From Rossellomorea aquimaris (GTDB lineage Bacteria; Bacillota; Bacilli; Bacillales; Bacillaceae_B): DNA of 45,325 bases. The position numbers and the translations under genes were made by a program. Positions 44,653-45,325 of the stretch are shown piece after piece. How positions within the stretch are numbered: position 1 is the first letter of the stretch; each line of letters begins with the position of its first letter. The stretch is taken from the NCBI RefSeq assembly GCF_008180865.1, contig NZ_VTEX01000010.1, positions 1-45,325 of the forward strand, read 5' to 3'. Below the pieces are notes generated by a model, which made no database searches, was not told the DNA's origin, and was given only the letters and a program-made list of their open reading frames with translations.

Positions 44653-44691
44653 ATAAAAAACCCTTAGGATCGTTTTTTACCCTAAGGGAGA
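44653..44691 (-). terminator. Hairpin terminator ahead of tsaE
   Basis: On the minus strand CCCTTAGG / CCTAAGGG with a 12-nt loop is followed by six T, between the tRNA genes and tsaE. It would stop residual transcription from the rRNA-tRNA operon. The spacing from tsaE also allows an attenuator reading. Confidence 0.7.
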
Positions 44692-44751
44692 ATGTATATA
44701 TGTAGTTTACCCTTTTTCGGGTATGAGAGTAAAGGTTATGGTTACAGACAA

Positions 44752-44781
44752 TAAAAAAAACGAAACAAAGTTTCGTTTGAA
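44752..44781 (-). terminator. Terminator of the rRNA-tRNA operon
   Basis: On the minus strand AAACGAAAC/GTTTCGTTT with a 3-nt loop is followed by eight T, just after tRNA-Asp. Confidence 0.85.
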
Positions 44782-44791
44782 TGAACAGAAA

Positions 44792-44868
44792 TGGCGGTCC
44801 GGACGGGACTCGAACCCGCGACCTCCTGCGTGACAGGCAGGCATTCTAACCAACTGAACTACCGGACC
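44792..44868 (-). tRNA. tRNA-Asp (anticodon GTC)
   Basis: 77-nt cloverleaf including an encoded CCA. The acceptor arm is GGTCCGG/CCGGACC with discriminator G, the anticodon loop is CTGTCAC, and the T loop is GGTTCGAGTCC. It follows 5S and tRNA-fMet in one operon. Confidence 0.97.
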
Positions 44869-44877
44869 AAAGCTTTT

Positions 44878-44923
44878 TCGCGACAGCGAAAATAGGTTTC
44901 ATTACCTCGCGACAGCGAAAATA
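44878..44923. repeat. 17-bp direct repeat between the two tRNA genes
   Basis: TCGCGACAGCGAAAATA occurs at 44878-44894 and again at 44907-44923. The first copy with its flank can fold as TTTTCGC-GACA-GCGAAAA. It lies in the transcribed spacer between tRNA-fMet and tRNA-Asp. Confidence 0.7.
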
Positions 44924-44976
44924 ACTATCCATGCGTGACTCATCAAGGATTATCCTGCACAAAGTCAAAAATGGTA

Positions 44977-45050
<74 letters not shown>

Positions 45051-45142
45051 ACGATATAAATATTACTTAAGAAGATTACTACTATCTATTCTACTATATG
45101 CAGCTTCACTAATAAAGTGATTATGCAAAAAATAAAATTTCG

Positions 45143-45258
<116 letters not shown>

Positions 45259-45325
45259 CGAATATTCAATTGAAGGGTTGTTCCTTCAAAACTAGATAAA
45301 GAATTGATGTCAAGAAAGCCGAATA

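Overview
The window looks like a chromosome segment of a Bacillus-type Firmicute (Bacillaceae). The evidence is strong AGGAGG-type ribosome binding sites, purine riboswitches, a GlcT/ptsG antitermination pair, a CIRCE element, and gene orders that match Bacillus subtilis (yeaC-yeaD-yebA-guaA-pbuG and groEL-groES-ydiL-ydiK-tatC-tatA-rex-ydiF-tsaD-rimI-tsaB-tsaE). Almost everything is on the minus strand. The segment lies between two rRNA operons: the 5' end of a 16S gene with its promoters at the left edge, and 5S rRNA, tRNA-fMet and tRNA-Asp at the right edge. The species cannot be fixed from what is visible.

Backbone, left part (200-18080): tandem rRNA promoters; ptsG with a GlcT-type antiterminator leader, and glcT; pbuG and guaA, each with its own guanine riboswitch; yebA, yeaD and yeaC (transglutaminase, DUF58, MoxR ATPase); nadE and pncB (NAD salvage); a Spo0M-like protein; a frameshifted membrane protein; an AlaX-type editing enzyme; and a 50-residue small protein. 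Backbone, right part (34558-45325): groEL-groES under CIRCE, a CPBP protease, ydiK, the Tat translocase, Rex, an ABC-F ATPase, a cluster of DnaA boxes, and the t6A tRNA modification operon tsaD-rimI-tsaB-tsaE.

The unusual part is a 16.5-kb, AT-rich island (18089-34573) inserted at the 3' end of groEL. A 19-bp direct repeat (GGATTACATCATGCCGCCC) flanks it. A third, partial att copy near 31787 divides it into two tandem elements. Element B (about 2.8 kb) has a complete tyrosine recombinase. Element A (about 13.7 kb) retains only a degenerate fragment of the matching integrase at its right end. The original groEL terminator now lies 16.5 kb from groEL, beyond the island.

Element A carries what I read as an undescribed ribosomal-peptide system. 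Reading leftward: a cytoplasmic oligopeptide-binding-like protein; three tandem 21-codon genes for exactly the same peptide, differing only at synonymous sites; an MccB/ThiF-like adenylating enzyme with a possible peptide-recognition N-terminus; a second cytoplasmic oligopeptide-binding-like protein; an M50 membrane metalloprotease with a PqqD-like N-terminus; an MFS exporter; a CHAT/caspase-like protein with a zinc ribbon; an XRE-TPR (RRNPP-type) regulator; a 42-residue exported propeptide directly after it; and a beta-lactamase-fold serine hydrolase. Many of these genes overlap or are spaced for translational coupling. The layout suggests a microcin C- or pantocin-like modified peptide under peptide quorum sensing. 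The product chemistry and the roles of the accessory proteins are inference. A CstB-type persulfide dioxygenase sits at the left end of the same element.
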